DNA of 64,000 bases from an uncultured Rhodospirillales bacterium (GCA_903927615.1 CAIYNU010000022.1:124001-188000), one strand, 5' to 3'. Positions 53,859 to 63,864 are shown, numbered from the stretch's first letter. Program-made: numbers and translations. The notes: generated by a model not told the origin, from the letters alone.

Positions 53859-55160
53859 TCAGCGAAAGATATCATCCCAGTGTCGGGCGTCCACGAAGCG
53901 GTCGCTCCACATGTCGAGTTGGTCGCGGGGCGCGCGGCGAATACGGTCTTCGATATCATCGGGTAAGGCTTGATACCGCCGGCGTAGAAGGCGAAGCAAC
54001 ATTTCAGCCTCACCTTTCGTTTCCCCTTCCAAACGGGCCTTCTGCGCTTTTTGTTCAAATTCGTTTTTTACTTGTTCTGATTTCTGCTTTTCCTCCCTCA
54101 AAGCTAGTTCACTCTCCTTGAGGACCGTCTCCGTCTCCTTAAGGGCTGTCTCCCTTTCCTTAAGCGCCGTCTCCGTTTCCTTAAGGACCGTCTCCGTTCC
54201 CTTGAGGGCCGCCTCCGTTTCCTTGAGGACCGTCTCCGTTCCCTTGAGGGCCGCCTCCGTTTCCTTGAGGGCCGTCTCGGTTCCCTTGAGGGCCGTCTCC
54301 GTTTCCTTAAGGACCGTCTCCCTTTCCTTGAGGGCCGTCTCCGTTTCCTTAAGGACCGTCTCCGTTTCCTTGAGAACCATCTCCCTCTCCTTGAGGACCG
54401 TCTCCGCCTGTTCCTGGGCCAGCAGAGCCTTTTCGGCCCTTTCCGTGGTCTCCCGACGCTTTTGCTCAATGTAGCGCTGATCGGCAAGCCACGACTCGCG
54501 TTTTTCAATGACTTCCAGTTCGTCTTCGGTCCAGCCGGCTCGATTGGCGATATCAAAGGCGTGGACGATGGCCGCCTCAACCGACAAGGACATGGGAACG
54601 GCGGTCAGGGTCTTTGCAGTCTTAAGGAAGGTCAGCCAGCGATCCAGCGTGGTTTCCAATTCCGCCTCGGTCTTGGTGAATTTGGGCAATTCGGCGAACA
54701 CCAGTTCCAAGTCACGGTGATGGATCAGGGGATTCTCGTCGGCGCGCAGGCGAAATCGGCTGACCACGCGATCGAGATCGGGAAACATCACAAAGTCGGT
54801 GATGGTCACCGCCACCACTTCGGTCAAAATGTGATAGGGATCGCCTTTGCCAAGCTGGTTGACATACGCTTTGCAGGCATTATAGAGAACCCGCTTTTCG
54901 AAGCCTTCGACATTAAGCACCTGCATTTCGACAATATAGGACCGCCCCTGGTGGTCCCTGACCCGAACGTCAAGATACGTGTCCTTCATGCCATCGATCT
55001 TGGGAGCCAAACGCGGGTCCAGGATGGTGACGCCGACGATCCGGTCCTGGCCGGTCAGGTCCAGGATGGCGTTGAGAAAGCTGATGACGATGTCCTGACT
55101 CGCCTCCGAGCCGAAGATTTTCTTGAAGGCGTAATCGGTCTTGGGGTTCAGGAAGCGCAC
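53859..55160 (-). CDS. Rpn-type PD-(D/E)XK nuclease with heptad-repeat coiled coil
   Basis: The 433-residue protein begins MRFLNPKTDYAFKKIFGSEA, the signature of PDDEXK_2 recombination-promoting nuclease/putative transposase proteins. The active site is DTYLDVRVRDHQGRSYIVEM with the E-x-Q form. Residues about 1-240 are the nuclease. Residues about 255-352 hold 14 heptads such as A-L-K-E-T-E-T, an acidic/basic coiled coil. The C-terminus (LLRRRYQALPDDIEDRIRRA) is as in related proteins. Rpn-type proteins cut DNA and some act in phage defence. It is divergent from the TIR operon. Confidence 0.85.
   Translation of the reverse strand: MRFLNPKTDYAFKKIFGSEASQDIVISFLNAILDLTGQDRIVGVTILDPRLAPKIDGMKDTYLDVRVRDHQGRSYIVEMQVLNVEGFEKRVLYNACKAYVNQLGKGDPYHILTEVVAVTITDFVMFPDLDRVVSRFRLRADENPLIHHRDLELVFAELPKFTKTEAELETTLDRWLTFLKTAKTLTAVPMSLSVEAAIVHAFDIANRAGWTEDELEVIEKRESWLADQRYIEQKRRETTERAEKALLAQEQAETVLKEREMVLKETETVLKETETALKERETVLKETETALKGTETALKETEAALKGTETVLKETEAALKGTETVLKETETALKERETALKETETVLKESELALREEKQKSEQVKNEFEQKAQKARLEGETKGEAEMLLRLLRRRYQALPDDIEDRIRRAPRDQLDMWSDRFVDARHWDDIFR
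54105..54398. repeat. In-frame 21-bp tandem repeat, 14 copies
   Basis: Each 21-bp unit encodes [A/V]-L-K-x-x-E-x on the minus strand. Copies differ at a few bases; six of the 14 read L-K-E-T-E-T. A change in copy number keeps the frame. Confidence 0.9.
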
Positions 55161-55336
55161 GGGTCAACTCCACTGTGACCGGGAAAACATACACCAGTAC
55201 GCACCCAAAAAGCAAGGCTGGTTCCGCCGCTTGTCGCAGGCGTGGTTATCAAAAGCGCGTTGCGGTTGATAATTCTCCTGGCATACCGCATTGGCTGTGG
55301 TTAAGATGCTCACCTTTGCTGGATTGGTGATAAGCC

Positions 55337-56245
55337 GTGGCCAAGCTGTTCATAAGTTATGCTCATGCCGATCAGGACTGGGTGCTCAACCGTCTGGTGC
55401 CGGTGCTGGAGGCCGGCGGCGCCGAGATTGTGATCGATGTCCGGCAGTTCCGCGCCGGGCGAACCGTGGTGGGCGAGATGGATCAGTGGCAGGATACGGC
55501 CGACCGCCAGATTCTGGTCATCACCAAAGACTCTCTGGCGAGCGATCCGTGCCGTCATGAATGGGATCGGGCCATCGGACGCGATCCGTCCTTCACAAAC
55601 GGCGTTATTCTCCCGATTCGCCGCGACGATAGCCCACTGCCGGCGCCCATCACCCTTGCCAATCCGCTCCATATCGATCTCCGCAACGACCGTGACGCCG
55701 CCCCATGGGCGCTGCTTCTTCAGGGCTGCGGCGCCGATCTGGGCCTGCCCGCCACCCAGTGGCTGGCGGCACGGGACGAAATCGAGCGGTGTCTCCGGGT
55801 TCCTCGGTCGGTCAATCTGTTGGTCGGTAACGGCAGCCGGTGGCGCCCCTTGTTGAACCACATCGCGACCCGCCCAGACCTGACGATGCCGGTTCTCGAT
55901 CTTGAAAGTCCCGCGGTGGCGGATCGCCCGTCCCTGTTGAAGGAAATTCTGCACGGTCTGGGTTCCCGCACCGCCCTGCCCGATCAGCCCAAAGATTTGC
56001 TGGTCTTCCATGCGGAGATCAAGGCCCGCAACTTTTCCCGAGTGGCCCTGCTGCATTTCGACCAAGCCCCTTATAAATTCCCGAACGATGTCCCGCTGTT
56101 CGCCGGCTTGCGCCACCTGATCCAGACCGATCGCCGCTTGGCCCTGCTGATCCAATCCCGGACACCGTTCCAAACACTCATTCCCCGCGACCATCCGCTG
56201 TCGGAGATCGACATGACCACGGTCAAGCTGCCGGCCACGCCATGA
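55337..56245 (+). CDS. TIR-domain protein, first gene of a two-gene NLR-like operon
   Basis: The 302-residue protein starts AKLFISYAHADQDWVLNRLV, a bacterial TIR domain (about 1-130). The BB loop is DVRQFRAGRTVVGEMDQWQD, and DSLASDPCRHEWDRAIG puts Glu75 at the catalytic position of NAD+-cleaving TIR domains. Residues 130-302 form a second, unrecognised domain with no membrane segment. The start is GTG 55337; GGTGAT is a weak ribosome site. Its stop overlaps the next gene's start by four bases (ATGA), so the two are translated together. Likely an effector controlled by the adjacent NTPase; this is inference. Confidence 0.85.
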   Translation: MAKLFISYAHADQDWVLNRLVPVLEAGGAEIVIDVRQFRAGRTVVGEMDQWQDTADRQILVITKDSLASDPCRHEWDRAIGRDPSFTNGVILPIRRDDSPLPAPITLANPLHIDLRNDRDAAPWALLLQGCGADLGLPATQWLAARDEIERCLRVPRSVNLLVGNGSRWRPLLNHIATRPDLTMPVLDLESPAVADRPSLLKEILHGLGSRTALPDQPKDLLVFHAEIKARNFSRVALLHFDQAPYKFPNDVPLFAGLRHLIQTDRRLALLIQSRTPFQTLIPRDHPLSEIDMTTVKLPATP

Positions 56246-58731
56246 CGCCGCTGCCGCTCGATGGAATTATTGGCCTACACTGGCGCCACCATCGCTCGGC
56301 GCTGTGGTGGTTGGGGTTGCTGTACCGGCGCCCGCAGCGGTTTCGCGCGGCGTTGCAAGCCTTGCCCCGTCACCGCCAAATCGGAATCGTCTGCTGTTTG
56401 CTGGGACATGCTTGGCCCTGGGTGTTGCTGTTCGGCGTACCTTTACTCCTAATCGCCGCTTTCCTGGGCAATTGGATGGTAGATTTCGGTGACGACCTCT
56501 TGGTGAAGTGGACTATCGGCGAGATCGTCCCCGGGATACTTATGGGTTTCGTCGCAGGTACCTTACTGGGGATATTCGACCGGTCCTCTGGCATACCTTT
56601 CGAAATACCTTTCGGAATCGCTTTCGGGATATTCGTCGGAATATTCGTCGGAATATTCGCCGGGAGCCCCGCCGGGATCGCCGCCGGAGCCGTGGGTGCA
56701 AGCGTTTTTGGGATCGCTTTCGGAGGCGCCAGCGGGACACCTCTCGGGATTGCTTTCGGCATCGCTTTCGGAAGCTTCGCCGGGATACATTTCGGTATCC
56801 AGGATGGAATGGTCGCCGGAATCGTTGGTGGAATCGCTTTCGGAATCGCTTTCGGTATCCCTTTAGGGATCGCCAACGGGATCGCCAACGGGATCGCCAA
56901 CGGGATCGCTTTCGGGAGCGTTTTCGGGATGGCCGCCGCAATCGCCGCCGGGATCAACGACATCGCCAACGGGTACGTTTCTTTCGCGTCCAAGGAGACT
57001 GTAGCTTTCGGGGCCATCCACGGGTTCGTATTGGGAATCGCCGGCGGGATCACTGGCGGGATCACCACTCTCCGCCTCCACTATCTCTTGCTTCATTTTT
57101 TCTTCTTTTGGCCCAAGCCCACAGGCGATTATTCGTATCGACACCATCCGGTCGCCTGGGATGACTTGTGTTCCGTTCCGTTTCCCGGGCTCGACCGTTT
57201 GCTGCTGGCCTATGCCGACAGCGCACCGGCCGCGGCGGAACGGGAGATCGAGCGACTGATTGAGAGTTATCCCAGCCAGCGGTTTCAGGCGCTGAAGGCC
57301 AAGGCGGCGCTGATCGCCCGCCGGGCGGGCCGGGAGCCGGACCTCACACGGTTGGACCAGATCGCCGCCGCCTTACCCCGCGGAAAGCGGGGTTTCATGG
57401 GCGAAGTACCGGACCTGTGCGAGATGATCGGCGAACTGGCCGCGCTCCAGCGCCATCTCGACACCATCAACCGGCCGCTGTTCCGCGAGCCCCATGCCGC
57501 CTTGCTCAAAGAAATGATCACCAATTTCCATAGCCAGGTCGCCGGCTTTACCGAACCCTTGGGCACCGAATTCCGGGCCGCCGCCGTCCAATGGCAAAAG
57601 ATTGCCGACCAGCAGTGGCGAGCGGCGCGCGCGGTGGTGGACAAACAGCCGTCGCCCCAGGTGTTCCGGGCCGGCGATCCGGCCGACCGCAGCCAGGAAG
57701 GCTTTCTCTTGCGAGAACGGGTGGTTGGCGAACTCGAGGCCCAGTTGACGCTGGCCACCGGTTGTCCCGGGCTGGTGCTGTACGGCCGGCGGCGCACCGG
57801 CAAGTCGACATTGCTGCGGAACCTCGACGGCTTCCTGCCCCAAACCGTAACGGTGGCGACGCTGTCGATGCAAAACCCGCGGGCCTTCACCAGCTTGGAG
57901 AGCTTTGCCGGCCTGATTGCCGAAACCATCGCCGGTGCCCTGCCCGAGGCGCCCCAACCGTCCGAGCCGCCCGCGACGCTGGCGGCGCTGTTCGCCTTAT
58001 GGGGCTCGGTCAACCACTGGCTGTTGGACCGGAATCGCCGGCTGTTGCTGGCCATCGATGAGTACGAGTTCCTCGACACCAAAATCACCGACGGCGTACT
58101 GCCCGTCGACCTGCTGGCCATGGTCCGGGAATCAATCCAGACCCACCGCCGGCTGATCTGGCTGTTTGCCGGCAGCCACCACATGACCGAGTTGAAGCAT
58201 TCGGCCTGGACCTCGGCCTTCGTCAGCGTCCGCACCCTGGACATGCCGCTGTTCGAGCTGTCCGAGACCCGGTTGTTGCTGACCGAGCCGCTCAGGCACT
58301 CGCCGCTGTGGGCTAAAAACGATCCGCTCCGGCCGCGCTTCGCGCCCGAATTCTGGGGCGACCACGGCATCGAGCGCCTGCACACCGAGGCCGGCGGCTG
58401 GCCGCATCTGGTCCAGTTGCTCGCCGAAACCGCAGTCAATCTGGTCAACGACACCGACGCCCGCGGCCTGAACCCGGTCCTGTTCGAACGCACGCTCAAC
58501 AAAGCCACCGAGAGCGGCGACATCGTGCTGCGCCAACTCCTGGAACGGGAATGTGTCCTTGACGGCGAGTGGCACTACCTGTCCGGCTTCCGCGCCAGCG
58601 AAACCCAGCCACCGCCGGAAGACCCCGCGGTGTCCCGGGCGCTCCGCCGTCGCCTGATGGTGGTGGAGGACGGCGACCGCTGGCGCCTGCGGGTGCCGCT
58701 CATGCGCCGCTGGCTGTGCCAACGGGATTGA
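56242..58731 (+). CDS. Glycine-zipper membrane protein fused to a STAND/ATPase_2-like NTPase
   Basis: The 829-residue protein has an N-terminal helix (about 47-77, CCLLGHAWPWVLLFG), then about 175 residues (98-275) of Gly every third or fourth position, G-I-A-F-G-I-type units, forming tightly packed membrane helices. A hydrophobic segment ends at 290 (LLLHFFFFW). A helical cytosolic region (310-490) precedes the NTPase: Walker A GRRRTGKST at 515-523, Walker B LLLAIDEYEF at 601-610, then LIWLFAGSHHMTEL and a C-terminal winged helix (RRLMVVEDGDRWRLRVPLMR). This is the MNS/ATPase_2 plan. It overlaps the TIR gene by four bases. Confidence 0.85.
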   Translation: MTPLPLDGIIGLHWRHHRSALWWLGLLYRRPQRFRAALQALPRHRQIGIVCCLLGHAWPWVLLFGVPLLLIAAFLGNWMVDFGDDLLVKWTIGEIVPGILMGFVAGTLLGIFDRSSGIPFEIPFGIAFGIFVGIFVGIFAGSPAGIAAGAVGASVFGIAFGGASGTPLGIAFGIAFGSFAGIHFGIQDGMVAGIVGGIAFGIAFGIPLGIANGIANGIANGIAFGSVFGMAAAIAAGINDIANGYVSFASKETVAFGAIHGFVLGIAGGITGGITTLRLHYLLLHFFFFWPKPTGDYSYRHHPVAWDDLCSVPFPGLDRLLLAYADSAPAAAEREIERLIESYPSQRFQALKAKAALIARRAGREPDLTRLDQIAAALPRGKRGFMGEVPDLCEMIGELAALQRHLDTINRPLFREPHAALLKEMITNFHSQVAGFTEPLGTEFRAAAVQWQKIADQQWRAARAVVDKQPSPQVFRAGDPADRSQEGFLLRERVVGELEAQLTLATGCPGLVLYGRRRTGKSTLLRNLDGFLPQTVTVATLSMQNPRAFTSLESFAGLIAETIAGALPEAPQPSEPPATLAALFALWGSVNHWLLDRNRRLLLAIDEYEFLDTKITDGVLPVDLLAMVRESIQTHRRLIWLFAGSHHMTELKHSAWTSAFVSVRTLDMPLFELSETRLLLTEPLRHSPLWAKNDPLRPRFAPEFWGDHGIERLHTEAGGWPHLVQLLAETAVNLVNDTDARGLNPVLFERTLNKATESGDIVLRQLLERECVLDGEWHYLSGFRASETQPPPEDPAVSRALRRRLMVVEDGDRWRLRVPLMRRWLCQRD
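56533..57066 (+). repeat. Glycine-zipper coding repeat region
   Basis: Codons 98-275 of the NTPase gene repeat G-I-[A/F]-[F/V/N]-G units; stretches such as three consecutive GGGATCGCCAAC units (about 56868-56903) show recent 12-bp tandem duplication. Confidence 0.85.
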
Positions 58732-58779
58732 CCGCCGATTACGGTCGAGCCCGGCCCCGTGGCGTCCGGCGGGAACAAA

Positions 58780-58805
58780 GGCAAAGGCGGCGAACCGCCT
58801 TTGCC
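58780..58805. terminator. Perfect 11-bp bidirectional hairpin
   Basis: GGCAAAGGCGG (58780-58790), loop CGAA, and CCGCCTTTGCC (58795-58805) lie between the convergent ends of the NTPase gene and serA. Confidence 0.65.
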
Positions 58806-58819
58806 GCAGGCTCCGGTGG

Positions 58820-60058
58820 TTAGTACAAAAACCGAACCCGGATGGTTCCCTCGATCCGCCGGAGTTCTTCCCGGACCTGTTCGTCGTCGATGGCGCCGTC
58901 GACATCGACCACCACATAACCGACCTCGGGGTCGGTTTGCAGGTATTGGGCCGAGATGTTGAGGTTACGACCGGCAAACACGTCGTTGATCTGCCGCAAC
59001 ACGCCGGGCACGTTGCGGTGGAGATGCAGGAAGCGGGTGCCCGCTTTTTGTTCCCGGGCCGGCAAGGCCACCTGAGGAAAGTTGACCGCGCCCAGGGTCG
59101 AGCCGTTGTCGGAATATTCGATCAGCTTATCGGCCACTTCGGTGCCGATATTGGCTTGGGCCTCCAGGGTGCTGCCGCCGATGTGAGGGGTCAGGATCAC
59201 GTTGTCCATGCCGCGCAACGGGCTTTCGAAGGCTTCGTCGTTGCCGGCCGGTTCCTTCGGGAAGACGTCGATGGCGGCGCCCAGCAGATGACGCGAACGG
59301 AGGGCCTGGGCCAACGCCTCGATATCGACCACGGTCCCGCGCGAGGCGTTGATCAGATACGAGCGGGGTTTCATCTGCCGCAATTGCGGCGCGCCGAACA
59401 TGCCGCGGGTCGCCGGCGTGTCGGGAACATGGAGCGACACCACGTCCGACAACCCCAACAGCTCTTCCAGAGTGTGGCACGGCCGGGCATTGCCCATGGC
59501 CAGCTTGCGGACGATGTCGAAGAAGCGCACCTGCATGCCCATCGCCTCGGCCAGCACCGAAAGCTGGCTGCCGATGTGGCCGTAACCGACGATGCCCAGC
59601 ACCTTGCCGCGCATCTCGTAAGAGTCCTTGGCCGATTTCGGCCATTCGCCCCGATGGACGGCAGCCGACCGTTCATGAAGGCCACGCAGCAGCATCACGA
59701 TTTCGGCGATCACCAGTTCCGCCACCGAACGGGTGTTGGAATGAGGGGCGTTGAACACCGGAACGCCCAGCCGGCGGGCCGCCGACAGGTCGACCTGATT
59801 GGTGCCGATGCAAAAGCAACCGATGCTGAACAGCCGACTCGCCGCGTTCAGCACGGCCTCGGTCAACTGGGTGCGCGAGCGAATGCCGACCATATGCACC
59901 CGCGCGATCTTCTCGATCAGCGCGGCCTCGTCGAGCGCCTTGGTCAGCGATTCGATGTTGCTGTAGCCACGGGCGCGCAGCAACTCCACCGCGCTGTCAT
60001 GGATACCCTCCAGCAACAGAATGGAAATCTTGTCTTTTGACAGGGAAAGTTTGGACAC
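58820..60058 (-). CDS. serA: D-3-phosphoglycerate dehydrogenase
   Basis: The 412-residue protein has the size and order of E. coli SerA: substrate domain (GIRSRTQLTEAVLN), NAD site VLGIVGYGHIGSQLSVLAEA, NASRGTVVDIEALAQAL, the catalytic LTPHIGGSTLEAQ with His, and a C-terminal ACT domain (about 335-412, HRNVPGVLRQINDVFAGRNL) for feedback by serine. It makes the first step of serine synthesis. It lies downstream of queG with an 88-base gap on the same strand. Confidence 0.96.
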   Translation of the reverse strand: MSKLSLSKDKISILLLEGIHDSAVELLRARGYSNIESLTKALDEAALIEKIARVHMVGIRSRTQLTEAVLNAASRLFSIGCFCIGTNQVDLSAARRLGVPVFNAPHSNTRSVAELVIAEIVMLLRGLHERSAAVHRGEWPKSAKDSYEMRGKVLGIVGYGHIGSQLSVLAEAMGMQVRFFDIVRKLAMGNARPCHTLEELLGLSDVVSLHVPDTPATRGMFGAPQLRQMKPRSYLINASRGTVVDIEALAQALRSRHLLGAAIDVFPKEPAGNDEAFESPLRGMDNVILTPHIGGSTLEAQANIGTEVADKLIEYSDNGSTLGAVNFPQVALPAREQKAGTRFLHLHRNVPGVLRQINDVFAGRNLNISAQYLQTDPEVGYVVVDVDGAIDDEQVREELRRIEGTIRVRFLY

Positions 60059-60146
60059 GAGTCACCACTCCTCCAGGAATCGACCGGTATGGAAACACGG
60101 AACCCTATTGCCGTGCAATGTTTCGCCTTCGGCAAACCAAACCCCG

Positions 60147-61196
60147 TTACTTCAGCCGACTCACCGCCCAAGCCGCGGCCTCGGCCACCACCGGGTCGGC
60201 GTCGGCCATCAGGGGGGCCGCCGCCGCCGCCAGCCCCGGCAGCCCGGTGTTGCCCAGGGCGATCAGTACATTGCGGACGAAGCGGTTGCGGCCGATGCGT
60301 TTGATCGGAGAACCGGCGAACACCGTCCGGAAGTCGGCATCCGAGAGCTGCGCCAAATCCGCCAGCCGCGGCGCGGTCAGTTCGGCGCGGGGCAGGAACG
60401 CTGCCTCCCGGCTGGCTTGGGCAAAACGGTTCCACGGACAGATGGCCAGGCACTCGTCACAGCCATAGATGCGGTTGCCCAGCAACGGTCGCAACTCGGG
60501 GTCGATCGGCCCGTGATGCTCGATGGTCAGATACGACAGGCAGCGCCGGGCATCGAGCCGGTAGGGCGCCGGAAAGGCCCCGGTCGGACAGGCATCCAGA
60601 CAGCGACGGCAACGGCCGCAGCGATCAACCCCGGGCTGATCGGCCGGCAGATCGAGGGCGGTATAGATTTCCCCCAGAAACAGCCAGGAACCGAAGCGCC
60701 GCGACACCACGTTGGTGTGTTTGCCCTGCCAGCCCAACCCGGCCCGGGCCGCCAGCGGCTTTTCCATCACCGGTGCGGTATCGACGAAAACCTTGACCGC
60801 CGCCCCAGAGGCCTGGTGCAACCATCCGGCCAGCCGTTTCAGCCGGGCCTTGACCACGTCGTGATAGTCGCGGCCCTGGGCATAGACCGACACCACACCG
60901 CGCTCGCCCTGCCCCACCGCCGCCCGTTGCCCGGCGCCCGGCCTATAGGTAACACCAAGAGCGATCACCGTCCGCGCCTCGGGCCAGAGCACCCGCGGAC
61001 AGCCCCGGTGTTCGGCCTTGTCGGCCAGCCAGCCCATCTCGCCCTGGCAGCCGGCCGCCAGAAATGCCACCAGATCGGTCCGCACCGATTGGTCGAGCGC
61101 CGCCGGAGCAAACCCGACCGCGTCGAATCCCAACGCCAGCGCCCGGTCGCGAATCGACCGGGCCATCCCGGCCGGCGATGGATCAGCCCCGGCCAC
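60147..61196 (-). CDS. queG: Epoxyqueuosine reductase
   Basis: The protein has two [4Fe-4S] motifs, [18 protein letters not shown] and [13 protein letters not shown], and the cobalamin-binding family parts [18 protein letters not shown] and [20 protein letters not shown], with WQGKHTNVV. It reduces epoxyqueuosine to queuosine in tRNA. GTG 61196 has a strong AGGAGG 12 bases upstream and overlaps queF by 14 bases, giving 349 residues; ATG 61166 is the alternative start. A HEAT-like tail ([16 protein letters not shown]) ends it. Confidence 0.93.
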   Translation of the reverse strand: MAGADPSPAGMARSIRDRALALGFDAVGFAPAALDQSVRTDLVAFLAAGCQGEMGWLADKAEHRGCPRVLWPEARTVIALGVTYRPGAGQRAAVGQGERGVVSVYAQGRDYHDVVKARLKRLAGWLHQASGAAVKVFVDTAPVMEKPLAARAGLGWQGKHTNVVSRRFGSWLFLGEIYTALDLPADQPGVDRCGRCRRCLDACPTGAFPAPYRLDARRCLSYLTIEHHGPIDPELRPLLGNRIYGCDECLAICPWNRFAQASREAAFLPRAELTAPRLADLAQLSDADFRTVFAGSPIKRIGRNRFVRNVLIALGNTGLPGLAAAAAPLMADADPVVAEAAAWAVSRLK

Positions 61197-61638
61197 GGTA
61201 GGGTGCAACCTCCTGGGATGGCAACCACAAGTGGTCCGGCGGCGGTCCCGACTGCCAGAAGACATCGATGGGCATGCCGCCCCGGGGATACCAATAGCCG
61301 CCAATGCGCAGCCAAACCGGCGCCAGCTCGGCCCGAAGCCGGAGCGCAATGTCCAGGGTGCAGGCCTCGTGAAAAGCGCCGTGGTTGCGGAATGAACCGA
61401 GGTAGAGTTTCAGGGATTTGCTCTCCACCAGCCAGGCCGCCGGCACATAGTCCAGAACCAGATGCGCGAAATCGGGCTGGCCGGTAATCGGACAGAGCGA
61501 GGTGAATTCCGGGCACGTGAAACGCACCAGATACGCCTCGCCCGGGTGCGGATTGGGCACACGCTCCAGCACCGCCGCGGCCGGCGACCCGGGCAGCGGC
61601 GTCTGAACCCCCAATTGAGTCAACCGCGCCTCAGTCAT
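61183..61638 (-). CDS. queF: NADPH-dependent 7-cyano-7-deazaguanine reductase
   Basis: The 151-residue protein has [14 protein letters not shown] with the catalytic Cys and [20 protein letters not shown], the QueF motif binding NADPH and holding the substrate Glu. The length is that of the short (unimodular, YkvM) type. It turns preQ0 into preQ1 before tRNA exchange. It starts within the last eight bases of tgt and overlaps queG, so the operon is tightly packed. Confidence 0.95.
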   Translation of the reverse strand: MTEARLTQLGVQTPLPGSPAAAVLERVPNPHPGEAYLVRFTCPEFTSLCPITGQPDFAHLVLDYVPAAWLVESKSLKLYLGSFRNHGAFHEACTLDIALRLRAELAPVWLRIGGYWYPRGGMPIDVFWQSGPPPDHLWLPSQEVAPYRGRG

Positions 61639-62824
61639 GCTGGGTCTCCCGAGCGTTCGCCTGAGCGTCCACCGGGTCGTCATCCCCGGGGCTGGCGGGC
61701 ACCAGGGAAACGATGTCGCCCTCGGCCTGTTGGCGCTCGAAGTCCGCGGCGAAGGCATCCAACCGGTCGTCAACGATGGCCCCGCGCAGACCCGCCATCA
61801 GGTCTTGGAAATAGGTCAGGTTGTGCCAGGTCAACAGGATCGGCCCCAGCATCTCGTTGGCGCGGAACAGATGGTGAAGATAGGCCCGGCCATACCCACG
61901 GCAGGCCGGGCAGCGGCAGTCCAGGTCCAACGGTCGCGGATCGTCGGCGTGCCGGGCATTGCGGATATTGACGGTGCCGCGGCGGGTAAAGCCCTGCCCG
62001 GTGCGTCCCGAACGGGTCGGCATCACGCAATCGAACATATCGATGCCCCGCATCACCGCCGCCACGATGTCGGAAGGCCGCCCGACGCCCATCAGATAAC
62101 GGGGCCGGTCAGCGGGCAGCAACGGTACCGTGATATCCAGGGTCCGCAGCATCAACGCCTGCCCCTCGCCCACGGCCAACCCGCCCACGGCGTAACCGTC
62201 GAAGTCCAACGCGGTCAGCGCCGCCGCCGATTCTGCCCGCAAGTCCGGATAGACGCTGCCCTGGACGATACCGAACAGCCCGTAACCCGGCCGGTCCACG
62301 AAAGCGTCCCGGCAGCGCCGGGCCCAGCGCATGGACAACCGCATGGACGTGGCCGCCTCGGCTTCGGTGGCCGGCCACGGCGTGCATTCATCGAAGCACA
62401 TGGTAATGTCGGCATCCAGTTGATGCTGGATCGCGATGGAGCGTTCGGGCGTCAACCGGTGACTGCTGCCGTCCAGATGAGAGCGGAAGGTGACGCCGTT
62501 TTCGTCGAGCGTGCGCAACCCCGACAGCGACATCACCTGAAAGCCCCCGGAATCGGTCAGGATCGGCCCCGGCCAATTCATGAAGCGGTGCAAGCCGCCC
62601 AGTTGCGCCACCCGCTCGGCCCCCGGGCGCAGCATCAGGTGATAGGTGTTGCCGAGCAAGATGCCGGCACCGGTGCTCGCCACCGCCTCGGGCAGCATGC
62701 CCTTGACCGTGGCTTGGGTCCCCACCGGCATGAAGGCCGGCGTTTCCACCGGACCATGGGCCGTGGTCAATACTCCGCGGCGGGCGGCGCCGCAACGGGC
62801 CAGGCACGTGTAAGCCACGGTCAT
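61631..62824 (-). CDS. tgt: tRNA-guanine transglycosylase
   Basis: The 397-residue protein has [43 protein letters not shown] (nucleophile region), [20 protein letters not shown] and the zinc site [18 protein letters not shown]. It swaps guanine for preQ1 at the wobble position of tRNAs for Asn, Asp, His and Tyr. It overlaps queA by four bases and queF by eight bases. Confidence 0.97.
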   Translation of the reverse strand: MTVAYTCLARCGAARRGVLTTAHGPVETPAFMPVGTQATVKGMLPEAVASTGAGILLGNTYHLMLRPGAERVAQLGGLHRFMNWPGPILTDSGGFQVMSLSGLRTLDENGVTFRSHLDGSSHRLTPERSIAIQHQLDADITMCFDECTPWPATEAEAATSMRLSMRWARRCRDAFVDRPGYGLFGIVQGSVYPDLRAESAAALTALDFDGYAVGGLAVGEGQALMLRTLDITVPLLPADRPRYLMGVGRPSDIVAAVMRGIDMFDCVMPTRSGRTGQGFTRRGTVNIRNARHADDPRPLDLDCRCPACRGYGRAYLHHLFRANEMLGPILLTWHNLTYFQDLMAGLRGAIVDDRLDAFAADFERQQAEGDIVSLVPASPGDDDPVDAQANARETQHD

Positions 62825-63864
62825 ACCGCACGCTCCAGCAAACAGGCATCGCCAAAGGAATAAAAGCGGTAGCCGGTGGCGATGGCGTGGGCGTAGGCGG
62901 CACGCATGGGCTCGATCCCGGCGAAGGCCGAAACCAGCATGAACAGGGTCGAACGCGGCAGGTGAAAATTGGTCAGCAGCATGTCGGTGATCCGAAAGCG
63001 GGCGCCTGGGGTTATGAAGATGTCGGTGTCACCGGTAAACGGTCGCAGCCGGCCGTCGGCATCGGCCGCCGTTTCCAGCAGACGCAGAGTTGTGGTTCCC
63101 ACCGCCACCACCCGGCCGCCGGACTGTCGGGTCGCCGTCACCGCGCTCACCGCGGCGCTGCCGATCTCCCCGGCTTCGGCATGCATGCGGTGCGCGGCGA
63201 GGTCTTCGGTCTTGACCGGCAGGAAGGTGCCGGCCCCGACGTGCAGCGTCACCGTGGTGGTCGCGATCCCGGCCCCCGCCAGGGCCGCCAGCAATGCCGG
63301 GGTAAAGTGCAGCCCGGCGGTGGGCGCGGCCACCGCGCCGTCCGCGGCGGCGAACACGGTCTGGTAGTCCTCGGCATCGCCCGGTTCAGGTCCTTGGGGC
63401 CGGCGGATATAGGGCGGCAACGGCATATCCCCGTAACGACGCAAGGCCGCCGGAAACGCCTCGGGATCGCAACCGGCGGCGGTAAAATCCAACAGCACCT
63501 CTCCACCCTCGCCCTTGGCCGCCACCTCGGCCGCGAAGTCATCGGCAAACACGATCCGGTCGCCCGGCCGTAATCGCTTGGCGGGGCGGGCGAACGCCCA
63601 CCAACGCCCGGGCGCGTCGCGCTTGTGCAGTGTCACCTCGACCGCCGCCGATCCCCGCCGGCCGGTCAGGCGGGCCGGAATCACCCGGGTATCATTGAAT
63701 ACCAACAGATCGTTCGGTCGCAGCAACTGCGGCAGGTCGCGAACGACCCGATCGCTTCGGCCGGTCCGGTCCATCACCAGCAGCCGGGCGGCGTCGCGCG
63801 GCCGAACCGGGTGATCGGCGATGCATTCGGGGGGCAAGGAAAAATCGAAGTCGGAGGTTTTCAT
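62821..63864 (-). CDS. queA: S-adenosylmethionine:tRNA ribosyltransferase-isomerase
   Basis: The 347-residue protein begins [20 protein letters not shown] with [10 protein letters not shown] and has [34 protein letters not shown] and [20 protein letters not shown]. It adds the epoxycyclopentane of queuosine using the ribosyl part of SAM. It is the first gene of the queA-tgt-queF-queG operon seen in this window. The 136 bases upstream to the window end show no clear promoter and no preQ1 riboswitch motif that I recognise. Confidence 0.97.
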   Translation of the reverse strand: MKTSDFDFSLPPECIADHPVRPRDAARLLVMDRTGRSDRVVRDLPQLLRPNDLLVFNDTRVIPARLTGRRGSAAVEVTLHKRDAPGRWWAFARPAKRLRPGDRIVFADDFAAEVAAKGEGGEVLLDFTAAGCDPEAFPAALRRYGDMPLPPYIRRPQGPEPGDAEDYQTVFAAADGAVAAPTAGLHFTPALLAALAGAGIATTTVTLHVGAGTFLPVKTEDLAAHRMHAEAGEIGSAAVSAVTATRQSGGRVVAVGTTTLRLLETAADADGRLRPFTGDTDIFITPGARFRITDMLLTNFHLPRSTLFMLVSAFAGIEPMRAAYAHAIATGYRFYSFGDACLLERAV

